Assembly (NCBI GenBank): GCA_965247455.1
Contig: CBDFHE010000018.1
Span: forward strand, 1 to 64,000
Length of the DNA: 64,000 nucleotides
Reading direction: 5' to 3'
DNA from: JACZYA01 sp965247455
GTDB taxonomy: Bacteria > Acidobacteriota > Terriglobia > Acidiferrales > 2-02-FULL-67-57
The notes under the pieces were generated by a model that worked only from the letters and a program-made list of their open reading frames with translations, had not been told where the DNA came from and did no database searches. The position numbers were made by a program, and so were the translations under genes. Below are positions 41,990 to 50,575 of this stretch, piece by piece; the first letter of the stretch is position 1; each line of letters begins with the position of its first letter.

Positions 41990-44497
41990 TCATTCTTCGG
42001 CCAGTCCGGCATAGACTTGGCGGGCTCGGTGCCAGAGCTTGAGGACTTCCTGTTTTTGTGCGGGGGTATCAAAAGTGTTCCGCTCCTCCAGCAGTTCCAG
42101 TACCCGATCAATCCACTTCAAGAAATAACGGGCAGCCTCGGGCGAACGCGCCGGCTCACCCCCCTTGGCCAGATACACCGGACTGGTGTGCGCATACACA
42201 AAACTGTCCATCAGCAAGTGCTGCTTCTCCGGCCCCGTCACCCGCGCCGCCAACCACCCACTGCGCTCCACCGGCAAGGTAGTATTGAGCTTTACCCGGT
42301 AGGGATCGTCGGCTTTGACCGAAAACACCACCTGGCCGTTCTGCACGATGTCTAGGGTCTCCATGGGGAAGATGGAGTGAGCTTCGGCTTCCACCCGCAC
42401 CGGGGCGGGTCTCCCGCCCGGCAACCGCAACTCCGCGCCTGGCTCTCGACCCTGCACCCGCAAGAAGAGCAAGGGCCCATTGGTGACAAAGGTCCGCCCT
42501 GCGGTCAGGCCCCGGATCCAGTCCCCATAAGTGAGAGGTGAGCCGGTGTGCACGTACACCCGCACCGTGCCAATCGCGGGGGTGCGCCAGTAGTTCGAAA
42601 AGGCATCTGTGCCTGCCGCAGCGGGAATCTTGAAGCCCAGATTGAGCAGGCGATACCACACCTCGCTGACTACATACTCGTCAGTCCAAATGCACATCAA
42701 GTCGTAGTAATCCACCTTGCCCAGGGCGACACTGACGGGAAATTCCCGTGCCCCCCTGTAATCTTGGAGGGCGGGATCTTGACCCCTGTCGGTCAAATGC
42801 CGAATGGAATATGGATGCACGTAACCCCCGACGCCCCCCTGGGCATGGACAAGATCCAGAATCTGCGAGTCGGCCGGGTAGTCAGCCGCGTAGGGTGTGC
42901 CGGGATACCCGTTGTAGACGGGAAAAACGTACTCCTTCAGATTCAAGAGTCCCATATGCCCGCCAAAGCTCGGACGATACTCTTGGTTGAAGTACAAGAT
43001 ACGGTTCGCGGTCGACAGGGCATGCGGCTTTCCTTCAAAATACTGAAGGTCGATGAGGCGGTTGTCATTATTCGTAATCAGGTCGTTGACTACGTTGAGG
43101 TCCTCCCCTCCTGCTTCTAGCAGCAGCCATTCAGGCGTCGCACCGAAGATGCCGGCATAATTCATGTGCAGATGGGTATCGCCCGAGTACGAACCCTGAG
43201 CCGACATATCTATGAATCGCTCCAGCGTGAACTCCACCATCCGCGTTTCGCCCGGCACGATCTCTACCTGTTTCTTCTGGAGGCGATACTCAAAGCCCTT
43301 CATCACCTCCACCGTCGCCGGTCCCCCCGGCAGCTCCACCGTGAAGCTCCCCGTGGTATAAAAATAGTGCTCATTGGTAACGATGGAGTGGCGGTGAAAG
43401 GCGCCCAGGGGCGCATAGGCTTTACCGTCGCTAGCCTGCAAATAGACTCGGGCTGTGGTCTTTTGGCCAGTTTCCGCCTCGTGCACTACCACCTGCAAGC
43501 GGCCGACCGGATAGCGGTGCTTCAAGCCAGTGATCCTGACTTCGGAGGGAACACCACCCACCGCAGGCATCGTCCACAGTGTGAAGGTGTGATTCGCGTT
43601 GGAAACGTAGGCAATGCGCCGACCATGGGGCGACCAGCTGGGCATGAAGACTTCAGCTTCTTGCCGAGTAAGCTGGACAGGGATCCCGGACTCGGCGTCC
43701 ATCATCCAGATCTCGTTGCCCCCAGTGCGATGCGAAACATAAACAATTTTCTTTCCATCGGGAGACCAACGCGGTCGGGTATGGTATTTGGTTTCTTCCT
43801 TCAGCAACAGCTTCAGGCTCTTGTCAGTGACAGTTAGTTTCCAAACATTACCTGAACCATAAACTCGACGCCCGGCTATACCAATTTCGACGCCGCCGCG
43901 GTCGCTCAGAAAGACAACTTCTTTGCCATCGGGTGACCAGCTCGGCTCAAAATTGTGGTGCTCATCGACGAGCAGGGGTTTTGGCTCCCCACCCGCCGCC
44001 GAAATCTGCCACAAGTTGAAGCTCTCGGCACCGGCTGTAGAAGTGTAAACGATGCTTCCTCCCGTCGGCGACCACACAGGGTTGACACTGATGGCTCCCC
44101 CGCGAGTGAGCTGGCGGGGATTGGTGCCATCAGCGTTCACCACCGATATCTCCAGCGTATGTCCTGTGTCCCGAGTAAAAGCAATCTGCCGCCCGTCGGG
44201 CGACCAAGCAGGTTCCGAGTCATAGTGTGGACCAGAAGTAATTTGGACCGCCTCTCCTCCCCGGGCGGGAACCTTCCACAAGCTGCCCTGCAGGGAAAAT
44301 GCGATCTCTTGCCCATCAGGCGACCAAGCCGGAGCCCACGGCCCTGTGGTCACCGCTGGCAAGTAAATGCTTTCCATGTACATCTGCCCAGCCGGGGACA
44401 AAATCTGGTGGTAAGCAGTGGGAACTTGTGCGGCAGTAGAACCAAGGACAAGGAACAAACCCCAAAATAGTAAGAAACGAAAGATTTGGGAGTTCAA
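41990..44497 (-). CDS. Secreted TolB-propeller protein fused to a PHP/CehA-McbA-like metal hydrolase
   Basis: The 835-residue protein has a signal peptide (FRFLLFWGLFLVLGSTAAQ), then six or seven TolB/WD40-type beta-propeller blades marked by repeated WSPDGxxIxF and PxWSPDGKKIVYVS (residues ~55-330). A beta-rich linker follows, then a PHP-like hydrolase domain with SGDTHLHMNYAG (HxH metal site), EDLNVVNDLITNND, GGYVHPYS and AAAGTDAFSNYWRTP. CehA/McbA-type enzymes hydrolyse carbamates and related bonds with metal. The true substrate is unknown; propeller plus hydrolase suggests a periplasmic sensor/hydrolase. A paralogous fragment lies directly upstream (44580-46440). Confidence 0.85.
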   Translation of the reverse strand: MNSQIFRFLLFWGLFLVLGSTAAQVPTAYHQILSPAGQMYMESIYLPAVTTGPWAPAWSPDGQEIAFSLQGSLWKVPARGGEAVQITSGPHYDSEPAWSPDGRQIAFTRDTGHTLEISVVNADGTNPRQLTRGGAISVNPVWSPTGGSIVYTSTAGAESFNLWQISAAGGEPKPLLVDEHHNFEPSWSPDGKEVVFLSDRGGVEIGIAGRRVYGSGNVWKLTVTDKSLKLLLKEETKYHTRPRWSPDGKKIVYVSHRTGGNEIWMMDAESGIPVQLTRQEAEVFMPSWSPHGRRIAYVSNANHTFTLWTMPAVGGVPSEVRITGLKHRYPVGRLQVVVHEAETGQKTTARVYLQASDGKAYAPLGAFHRHSIVTNEHYFYTTGSFTVELPGGPATVEVMKGFEYRLQKKQVEIVPGETRMVEFTLERFIDMSAQGSYSGDTHLHMNYAGIFGATPEWLLLEAGGEDLNVVNDLITNNDNRLIDLQYFEGKPHALSTANRILYFNQEYRPSFGGHMGLLNLKEYVFPVYNGYPGTPYAADYPADSQILDLVHAQGGVGGYVHPYSIRHLTDRGQDPALQDYRGAREFPVSVALGKVDYYDLMCIWTDEYVVSEVWYRLLNLGFKIPAAAGTDAFSNYWRTPAIGTVRVYVHTGSPLTYGDWIRGLTAGRTFVTNGPLLFLRVQGREPGAELRLPGGRPAPVRVEAEAHSIFPMETLDIVQNGQVVFSVKADDPYRVKLNTTLPVERSGWLAARVTGPEKQHLLMDSFVYAHTSPVYLAKGGEPARSPEAARYFLKWIDRVLELLEERNTFDTPAQKQEVLKLWHRARQVYAGLAEE

Positions 44498-44702
44498 TGT
44501 CGCCCTCCCTTCCTAAGAGGCAAAAACTTCGAACTGCAGGTTAGCTCGCTCCGCTCTCTTCCGGGGCATCCGCTGATCCCTACTCTTCAGCTAGCCCGGC
44601 ATAGATTTGGCGAGCCCGGCGCTACACCTGGCGGACTTCCTCTTTTCGCACAGGAGTACCGAAATTGTCCAGGCCCTCGATGATCTCCAGTACCCGATCA
44701 AT

Positions 44703-46372
44703 CCGGGATTTCCGTTTTGCCTGCCCCTGATGGCACGTTTATACACCCGATCGCCGCCGATCGCACAAAAACTTCGATCGTCGCACAATCGCTCAGCTTC
44801 AAAGGCCTTCATCTGAGCCCGCGCCGACGTGCGACCGACTGGAACCCCTGCTTTTCGGGCATTTCTCAGACACCGCTCCACACGTGTGCCCCGTGTCATC
44901 GCCGGGCGGGCTTCGTTGCACTTCAGGCCGCGCGTCAGCCTGCCGGCACGGGTAGCGCCCAGATCCTCCGCAGCATGTCGCCGAACAGCCGCCGCGTGAG
45001 ATGCCCTTCCGCCAGCAGAAGCCAGTAGTACCGCGCATGCTTCACCAGCCGGCCCCCAGTTTTCACCAGTCGCTGCTGGAGACTCGTGAGCGACCAGCGC
45101 TTGACCCGCAGCGGAAGGACCAGTCTGCGCCACAAGTTGCCCAGATTGTAGGCCAGGACGCTCAGTTGCAGGCGCACCTCGTTCGCCCGGAAACGATGGC
45201 ACGACAGCCGCGTCCAGTGGGTGGCCTGCTTGCCTTCCTTGATCCATTGCTCCGCCGTACCGCGCTTGTTGTAAAACCGCACGACCGAGCGGCTCGGGAG
45301 GGCCATGTTGGTCACGATGAAGCCGACGCGAGGGAACAGCTCACCTTGGTGGTGCTCCACCTTGGCGACGATCCGTCTGGGCGTGGTCCAGCTCTTGGCC
45401 TGATAGCGGAAACTCTGGTAGCGCACCAAGGGCTTGCAGCTCGGCCGTCCCGGCGGACGAAAGAGGATGTCTTCGATTTCCAGCTCCAAGCTCTTGTTCG
45501 CCGGCATGCGAATGGCATAGTCCACGTCGCGCTGCTCGAGCGCGTCGTAGATCTCGGGCTTCGCGAACGCGGCGTCTGCGCGGAACGCTACGCGCTTGCC
45601 CTCCACCTGCTGCCGGTCAATCTCCGGTACGAGCAGGTCGTCCCAGTCGTCGGCGCTATGCACGTTGCCTGGCCGCAGCGTGGCGGCGAGGCAGTCCCCA
45701 TGCTCGGTGAACAGAAACAGCGGGTGGTAGCAGACGGACTCGAAGTGCCCGTTATAGGCGCTCCCTTCCTGCGCCCCATGCACCGGGCTCTCGCTCGAAT
45801 CCATGTCGAGCACGATCCGGTCGGCGCGCGTCGCCATCTCGGCCTGTGCAAGCACCTCCCGGTTCACGGCCCTCAACCCGACGAGATTCTCCTCGTGGGT
45901 CAGCAGCTCTGTCTCGAACCAATGCAGCGTCGATGTCAGCGCCGCACCCCGGTCCCAGCGCTTTGGCGACCCGATGAGACGAAATGTTGGGTCTGCCGAC
46001 ACGCGCCCCGCGTCGTTGAGATCTTCGTAGCCCGCGAGGCGACTGTAGACCGACTGCCGCAGGAGATCCACCACGCTGAACTGGGTGTTCATCCCCTGTC
46101 GGGAATCGCTCAGGTGCTCGGCGATGAGTGTCTCCAGCCCCAGACGTTCATCCAACTCGCGCACCAGAATGAGGCCAGCGTCAGAAGTGACGCGCGATCC
46201 CTGGAACGCGACTTTCAAGAAGCCGTTGAACGCGAACTGGAATGGCTCGTGTTGTAATTCACCCACCGGGTGTCACCCTCCGTAGTGTGGTTCCTTACGT
46301 CGGAGCCCCAAAACTCAAGGCGCAGCGACTGGTCCTGGCGATACGGTACCACAGCCAAATCGGAAATCCGGG
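44703..46372 (-). mobile_element. IS1380-family insertion sequence, copy 2 (inverted)
   Basis: This 1670-bp element is identical as far as read to the copy at 21135-22804 but lies in the opposite orientation. Termini are CCGGGATTTCCG and CGGAAATCCGGG; the 5-bp duplication is TCAAT (44698-44702, 46373-46377). It interrupts a hydrolase gene fragment. Two identical inverted copies 22 kb apart could recombine. Confidence 0.93.
44935..46266 (-). CDS. IS1380-family DDE transposase, second copy
   Basis: The 443-residue protein is identical to that at 21241-22572, including the GTG start and the segments with the DDE residues (VLDMDSSESP; FRADAAFAKP; GTAEQWIKEGKQ). It is intact. Identity of the two copies points to recent movement or gene conversion. 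Confidence 0.95.
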   Translation of the reverse strand: MGELQHEPFQFAFNGFLKVAFQGSRVTSDAGLILVRELDERLGLETLIAEHLSDSRQGMNTQFSVVDLLRQSVYSRLAGYEDLNDAGRVSADPTFRLIGSPKRWDRGAALTSTLHWFETELLTHEENLVGLRAVNREVLAQAEMATRADRIVLDMDSSESPVHGAQEGSAYNGHFESVCYHPLFLFTEHGDCLAATLRPGNVHSADDWDDLLVPEIDRQQVEGKRVAFRADAAFAKPEIYDALEQRDVDYAIRMPANKSLELEIEDILFRPPGRPSCKPLVRYQSFRYQAKSWTTPRRIVAKVEHHQGELFPRVGFIVTNMALPSRSVVRFYNKRGTAEQWIKEGKQATHWTRLSCHRFRANEVRLQLSVLAYNLGNLWRRLVLPLRVKRWSLTSLQQRLVKTGGRLVKHARYYWLLLAEGHLTRRLFGDMLRRIWALPVPAG

Positions 46373-46440
46373 TCAATCCACCTCAAGAAATAACAGGCAA
46401 CCTCGGGCGAACGCGCCGGCTCACCCCCCGACGGCGAATC

Positions 46441-47659
46441 ATGGACAATCGGATACAGTCTTTCTCAACTCATCCACCTTCGTCAAGCACTACTCTTTGC
46501 GGTCCCACCAGCAAGTCGAAGGGATTTGTGGCTGCCAAGGACGTTGCTGGCTTGGTTTCAATGCTTGAGTTGTTGGATTCACTCGGCGTCCAGGCGAACA
46601 CCCGCAGTCGGCGCGCACCCTGCGTCTTGCACAGAGGTACGGAAGATGGCTCCATCGAGCGGGTGCAGGTCGCTCGCAAGGTAGCCCCCGTGTGTGATGA
46701 CTACCGAACGAAGCGTTCTGTGTTGCCGTTGGTGGAGGAGATGCTACGCCCGCTCAACAACGGTCACTACACTCCTGAGAGCACGATGACGCTGGAGCGG
46801 TTCGTGGAGACCATCTACCTGCCTCATGTTGCCGAGCGGAAGCGCCCGTCCACCTTCAGAGGCTATCGGGACATCTGGGAAGACCACCTGAAAGCTCGTT
46901 GCGGAAGCGTTCGCTTGCGGGAGTTCCACACTTCGACCGGAGAACAACTGCTGGCCGACATCGCTCACTCTAACGACCTCAGCCGCACAATGCTCAAGCA
47001 CATCAAAAGCGTCCTCTCGGGGGTCTTTAAGCACGCTCGACGCCTTGGGGGTGCTCCACACGGCCAACCCGATGCAGGACGTTTCGATCCCGAAGGCGCG
47101 AGGGGGAGTAGAGACACGGTTCTACACCTTGGAGGAGGTCACACAGATGCTCTTCGTCCTGCCTGAGCGCGCTTCGACCGTCATCTCCCTTGCCGCTTTC
47201 ACAGGGATAAGGCGTGGCGAGTTGGCGGCGCTCCTGTGGGAGAATTACGATCTCGTCAGCATTCGGGTTACGCAGTCGGTTTGGGGGAGCCATATCTCTG
47301 AGCCGAAGACCCGCGAGAGTAAGGCTTCCGTGCCTGTCATCGCTCCTCTGGCAACGAAGCTAGAGAGCTATCGGCAGACGCAGGGGAGCCCTACGAGCGG
47401 GCTAATGTTCGCTTCCCGAAAGGGCACACCGCTCAACCTCAACAACCAAGTCACGCGCGTCATCCGGCCCGCGTTTGACCGTGCTGGGTTGGAGTGGAAA
47501 GGTTGGCACGCTTTCCGTCGCGGACTGGCGACAAACCTCTACCAGCTTGGCGTAGCAGACAAGACCATCCAGGCCGTCCTTCGCCACTCGGATGTCTCCA
47601 CGACGATGCGCCACTACGTCAAGACGCCTTCAGCCAATGCAGTGCAAGCGATGTGTTGA
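46441..47659 (+). pseudogene. Tyrosine recombinase (integrase) with a frameshift
   Basis: Two overlapping frames make one recombinase. The first (ATG at 46441) holds the SAM-like core-binding domain (MTLERFVETIYLPHVAERKRPSTFRGYRDIWEDHLKARCG read in parts) up to SGVFKHARRLG. The second, in the next frame, has the catalytic domain: TGIRRGELAALLW (Arg), WHAFRRGLATNLYQLG (HxxR), VLRHSDVSTTMRHYVK (His, Tyr). The shift lies in a run of five G at 47047-47051, so a 1-nt slip or a sequencing error is possible. The first ~60 residues lack the usual beta N-domain pattern. It reads toward tRNA-Arg, 93 bp downstream, and borders IS copy 2. Confidence 0.8.
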
Positions 47660-47751
47660 CTGGAGGAAATATGCACCAGTATGCACCGCTCAGCGGAAAT
47701 GGAGTTGGAACGCGTTGTCTAACACAAAGAAAAGTGGGATGATACCGACAA

Positions 47752-47828
47752 GGGGCTGTAGCTCAGATGGATAGAGCAGCGGTTTCCTAAACCGCAGGTC
47801 GGCGGTTCGAATCCGCCCAGCCCCTCCA
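47752..47828 (+). tRNA. tRNA-Arg (anticodon CCT)
   Basis: The cloverleaf is clear: acceptor GGGGCTG with CAGCCCC, D arm GCTCAGATGGATAGAGC, anticodon arm GCGGT-TTCCTAA-ACCGC with anticodon CCT (reads AGG, arginine), T arm GGCGG-TTCGAAT-CCGCC and an encoded CCA. tRNA-Arg(CCT) is a frequent integration site; here a broken integrase gene lies directly upstream. Confidence 0.93.
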
Positions 47829-47898
47829 TACTTTCTTCTTTCCTTTCAAGAGGATTCGTCGAATCCGGCGGACAGCGGGATTCCTTGAAAAACCCCTA

Positions 47899-48003
47899 CT
47901 GTAGTGAAACTGTAGTGGATTGCTGCACCGTGGCAGACCCTCATCTCCTGCCCAAAACCGTCAAAACTGTAGAAACTACTCCGGGAAGTTCAGGCGGCGG
48001 AGG
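47899..48003. repeat. 105-bp repeat also present at 57814-57917
   Basis: The segment from CTGTAGTGAAACTGTAGTGG to GGCGGCGGAGG is about 90% identical by eye to 57814-57917. There it overlaps the 3' end of the winged-helix/TPR gene, here it stands without that gene. It has the direct repeat CTGTAGTGAAACTGTAGTGG at its start and ends in the LNFPE-type tail. Confidence 0.75.
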
Positions 48004-48038
48004 CGGTCTGGGAGCCCATAACTCTATTGCATAATCAA

Positions 48039-49127
48039 CTAGTGTACTGTCCCGGAAATATATGAGCAAAGTCGTTCGACCTTAGCGAGGATGGATTCGG
48101 CCGTGGCGGTCCAGACGAAAGGACTGGTGTTGGCGTTGTAATGTTCGACGAAGCGCTCGATGTTACGGACGAGAGCCTTGACGCTGGAGAAGGAACCTCG
48201 GCGAATGGCCTTCTGGGTAATGATGCCGAACCAGCGTTCGACTTGGTTGAGCCAGGACGCATAGGTTGGGGTGAAATGAACGTGGTAGCGGGGACGCCGA
48301 GCGAGCCAAGCGCGGACTTTGGGATGTTTGTGAGTAGCGTAGTTATCGACGATGAGATGGACGTCGAGGTTGTGCGGCACACTGCCGTCGATCTGACGCA
48401 GGAAAGTGAGGAACTCCTGATGACGGTGTCGCGGTTTACAGCGGGTGATGACTCTCCCGGTGGCCACATCGAGAGCCGCGAACAGAGTGGTCGTGCCGTG
48501 ACGTTTGTAATCATGGGTGACGCCTTCGACGTAGCCGAGGCCCATGGGGAGAACGGGCTGAGTTCGCTGAAGAGCTTGAACCTGGGTCTTCTCATCGACC
48601 GAGAGCACCACGGCGTGGTCCGGGGGATTGAGGTAGAGACCGACGATGTCGCGGACTTTCTCGACGAAGAACGGGTCGTTGGAAATCTTGAAATGCCGCT
48701 GGCGATGCGGCTGGACGCCGAACAGATCGAACCACCGCTGGACCGTGCTCTTTGAGACTCCCGTGTGTTCCGCCATGGAACGCACGCTCCAGTGCGAACG
48801 ATCGGGAGGTTCGGTTTGCAGGGCCGTGTTGATGACTTCCGCAACACGTTCATCCTCATGCGTGCGGGGGCGTCCGGGACGCAGTTCATCGTGTAGTCCG
48901 GGGATTCCATGTTCACGATAGCGCTTTCGCCACTTGCCCACGGTCGTATTGGTGACACCCAGACGCCGGGCCACGGTAGAGCCGGGAACGCCTTCGGCGC
49001 AGGCCAGCACAATCTGGGCCCTCAGCACCAGACTATGCGGCAAGGTTCGGGAGCGGGCGAGGCGCCCCAGTTCCGATTCCTCACTCTCACTGAGAGTGAG
49101 GGGAGTAGCGGGGCGACCGCGTGGCAT
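48039..49127 (-). CDS. IS630-family transposase
   Basis: The 362-residue protein has an N-terminal helix-turn-helix (LARSRTLPHSLVLRAQIVLACAEGV; ARRLGVTNTTVGKWRKRYREHGIPGL). A DDE domain follows with LSVDEKTQVQALQ (first Asp), DVHLIVDNYATHKHPKV (second Asp) and YASWLNQVERWFGIITQKAIRRG (Glu). The second of two close ATGs (49127) is preferred because GGAGGT lies 7 nt before it. The stop codon TAG is completed by the TA target site, so the protein end depends on the insertion site. It is intact. Confidence 0.93.
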   Translation of the reverse strand: MPRGRPATPLTLSESEESELGRLARSRTLPHSLVLRAQIVLACAEGVPGSTVARRLGVTNTTVGKWRKRYREHGIPGLHDELRPGRPRTHEDERVAEVINTALQTEPPDRSHWSVRSMAEHTGVSKSTVQRWFDLFGVQPHRQRHFKISNDPFFVEKVRDIVGLYLNPPDHAVVLSVDEKTQVQALQRTQPVLPMGLGYVEGVTHDYKRHGTTTLFAALDVATGRVITRCKPRHRHQEFLTFLRQIDGSVPHNLDVHLIVDNYATHKHPKVRAWLARRPRYHVHFTPTYASWLNQVERWFGIITQKAIRRGSFSSVKALVRNIERFVEHYNANTSPFVWTATAESILAKVERLCSYISGTVH

Positions 49128-49191
49128 GGGCATACCTCCAGAGGCCAAAGGTTGCCCATTAATATATCGCTTATTTCCGGGACAGTACACT
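48042..49191 (-). mobile_element. IS630-family insertion sequence
   Basis: The 1150-bp element has ~19-bp inverted repeats (GTGTACTGTCCCGGAAATA at the left; the complement ends at 49191 with one extra base). TA lies at both borders (48040-48041 and 49192-49193), the usual IS630 target. It holds one transposase gene on the minus strand and inserts just upstream of the secreted-protein/caspase operon. Confidence 0.88.
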
Positions 49192-49227
49192 TAGGAAGCG
49201 GTATACATACCCCCAAAGGGGGATACC

Positions 49228-50001
49228 ATGTCCTCCGGTCTAACGCCCGCCGGAGAAACAAATCAAGGCACTGCACGCTGTGTAGTGGCGCGCCAATACA
49301 CGCTGGGATTTTGGCTGCTGACCACGGTTCTTGTCTCCAATCCGTCGTTGTTCGCACAAATTCGATTCTCCGGGCAGCCTGATTCGATACGGTACGGCCA
49401 ATCTGCGACGCTTAGCTGGGAAGTGGAGAACACCACGGACGTTTTTCTCTCGGGTGTTGGGAAACTCCCAGCCAAGGCATCGCGCGAGGTCAGACCGGAG
49501 GAGACAACCACATACACTCTGGTGGCCGAACTACCGTCCGGACTCGTCTCACGCGAAGTCAAGATCACAGTCATTGGTGGTGGCCGAGGGACCGAGTTCC
49601 CGATGAGCTATGAGCGCTTTCAGTACCCAGTGCGTGACGAACTTGGAGTGGATTCCTACGTGGATTTCCTGGATCGGGTTCAACGAGTACTCCAAGACGA
49701 GATGGGATTCAGCGTGCGCCCTATGGATCTGCCTAGCAGACATTTCCTCATTGTTACTAACCGCTCTCTACGGCCCCGGCTAGTCTCGCCGAGCGAAACA
49801 CGAATTGCCGCCCGGCGGATCGCTTACCTCGTCGAGATAGAGCACCGTAGAACGGAGCGCGGAAGAGTGAGATACACGGTTAAGACGCTCATCGAATACC
49901 GACGGAAGGCTGAGTCCACGTGGCGGCTCGAGGGAAACGAGGTGTTGCACCGAGACCTGGCGAACACGTTTCGACGACGGGTTGCTGCTGGCTATCAGTG
50001 A
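49228..50001 (+). CDS. Secreted protein with an Ig-like domain
   Basis: The 257-residue protein starts at ATG 49228 after AAAGGGGGATACC. It has a membrane/signal segment near residues 25-44 (YTLGFWLLTTVLVSNPSLFAQ). An Ig-like domain follows, with the pattern YGQSATLSWEVENTTDVFLSGVG...ETTTYTLVAELPSGLVSREVKITV that is common in bacterial surface proteins with TTTYTL endings. The C-terminal ~130 residues are alpha/beta (YVDFLDRVQRVLQDEMGFSV) and not recognised. It is the first gene of a run leading to the caspase genes; the IS630 element lies 35 bp upstream and may have displaced the original promoter. Confidence 0.65.
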   Translation: MSSGLTPAGETNQGTARCVVARQYTLGFWLLTTVLVSNPSLFAQIRFSGQPDSIRYGQSATLSWEVENTTDVFLSGVGKLPAKASREVRPEETTTYTLVAELPSGLVSREVKITVIGGGRGTEFPMSYERFQYPVRDELGVDSYVDFLDRVQRVLQDEMGFSVRPMDLPSRHFLIVTNRSLRPRLVSPSETRIAARRIAYLVEIEHRRTERGRVRYTVKTLIEYRRKAESTWRLEGNEVLHRDLANTFRRRVAAGYQ

Positions 50002-50046
50002 CAGACTACTTTTGAACGCCCTGATGCGTTGAAAGGAGTGGGAAGG

Positions 50047-50493
50047 ATGTCAGCAGGCCTAATGAATGTTTCACCTGAGAGCGCTCGTCGAACGATGGCA
50101 TTGCTGTGGCTTGGCTTCTTCCTGGTGAATCTGGCCATGGTTTTCTACCTTTACTTCGGCGACTGGATTGAGCAGGATAATTTCAAGGCTTCCTTTTCCC
50201 AGCTTAATAGCTCCTTCGTCCCTTACGTGGGCGTGATTTTGGCGTACTACTTGACCGAGCGTAGGATGATCACATCGAGGAGCGGAAGAGCCGGGATGCC
50301 TTTTGCCATCGCATTGCTCAGTTCCCTGGTTTGGAATGCCATGGTCTTCCTATTCATTGCGCGTGTGGTCCTTCTGCGTGGTACCATGGAAGATGCTGTG
50401 AGGGCGATTGCCGATTTCGGCGCCATGCTCTCCTGGCTGGTGGCGCCGGCCATCGGCTTTTACTTCGCCAAGCCCTCCGTGTCCGGGAAGTAG
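50047..50493 (+). CDS. Four-helix membrane protein
   Basis: The 148-residue protein starts at ATG 50047 after GAAAGGAGTGGGAAGG and has four hydrophobic segments (MALLWLGFFLVNLAMVFYLYFG; FVPYVGVILAYYL; AIALLSSLVWNAMVFLFIARVVL; MLSWLVAPAIGFYFA). Short charged loops separate them. No family is recognised. It ends 7 nt before a leader ORF that precedes the first caspase gene; its last 12 codons are repeated 2055 bp downstream. Confidence 0.65.
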   Translation: MSAGLMNVSPESARRTMALLWLGFFLVNLAMVFYLYFGDWIEQDNFKASFSQLNSSFVPYVGVILAYYLTERRMITSRSGRAGMPFAIALLSSLVWNAMVFLFIARVVLLRGTMEDAVRAIADFGAMLSWLVAPAIGFYFAKPSVSGK

Positions 50494-50500
50494 AAGAGCC

Positions 50501-50575
50501 ATGCACATTCCAAGGTATGTCATCTCGATCCTGACTCTTCTTTTCTTAATTAAAATGAAGAAAGAAAAAAAATGA
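50501..50575 (+). CDS. 24-residue leader peptide, relic of the caspase signal sequence
   Basis: This frame (MHIPRYVISILTLLFLIKMKKEKK) starts 7 nt after the membrane-protein stop and its upstream region, including the ribosome site, matches that of the second caspase gene, whose signal peptide it resembles. It ends at a TGA that overlaps the ATG of the first caspase gene as ATGA. The peptide therefore looks like the ancestral signal-peptide start, cut off when new sequence was inserted, and now could couple translation to the next gene. Confidence 0.55.
   Translation: MHIPRYVISILTLLFLIKMKKEKK

Larger units (their letters stand above)
44580..46440 (-). pseudogene. 3' fragment of a second TolB/PHP-type hydrolase, interrupted by IS1380
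   Basis: Bases 44580-44702 and 46378-46430, read on the minus strand across the IS, correspond to the last ~60 codons of a close paralogue of the 41990-44497 gene (ending GLAEE-stop). Homology ends near 46430, so only the C-terminal tail was present. The intact paralogue reads GATCAATCCAC where the interrupted one has the IS with TCAAT on both sides, giving an empty-site reference. Confidence 0.85.
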
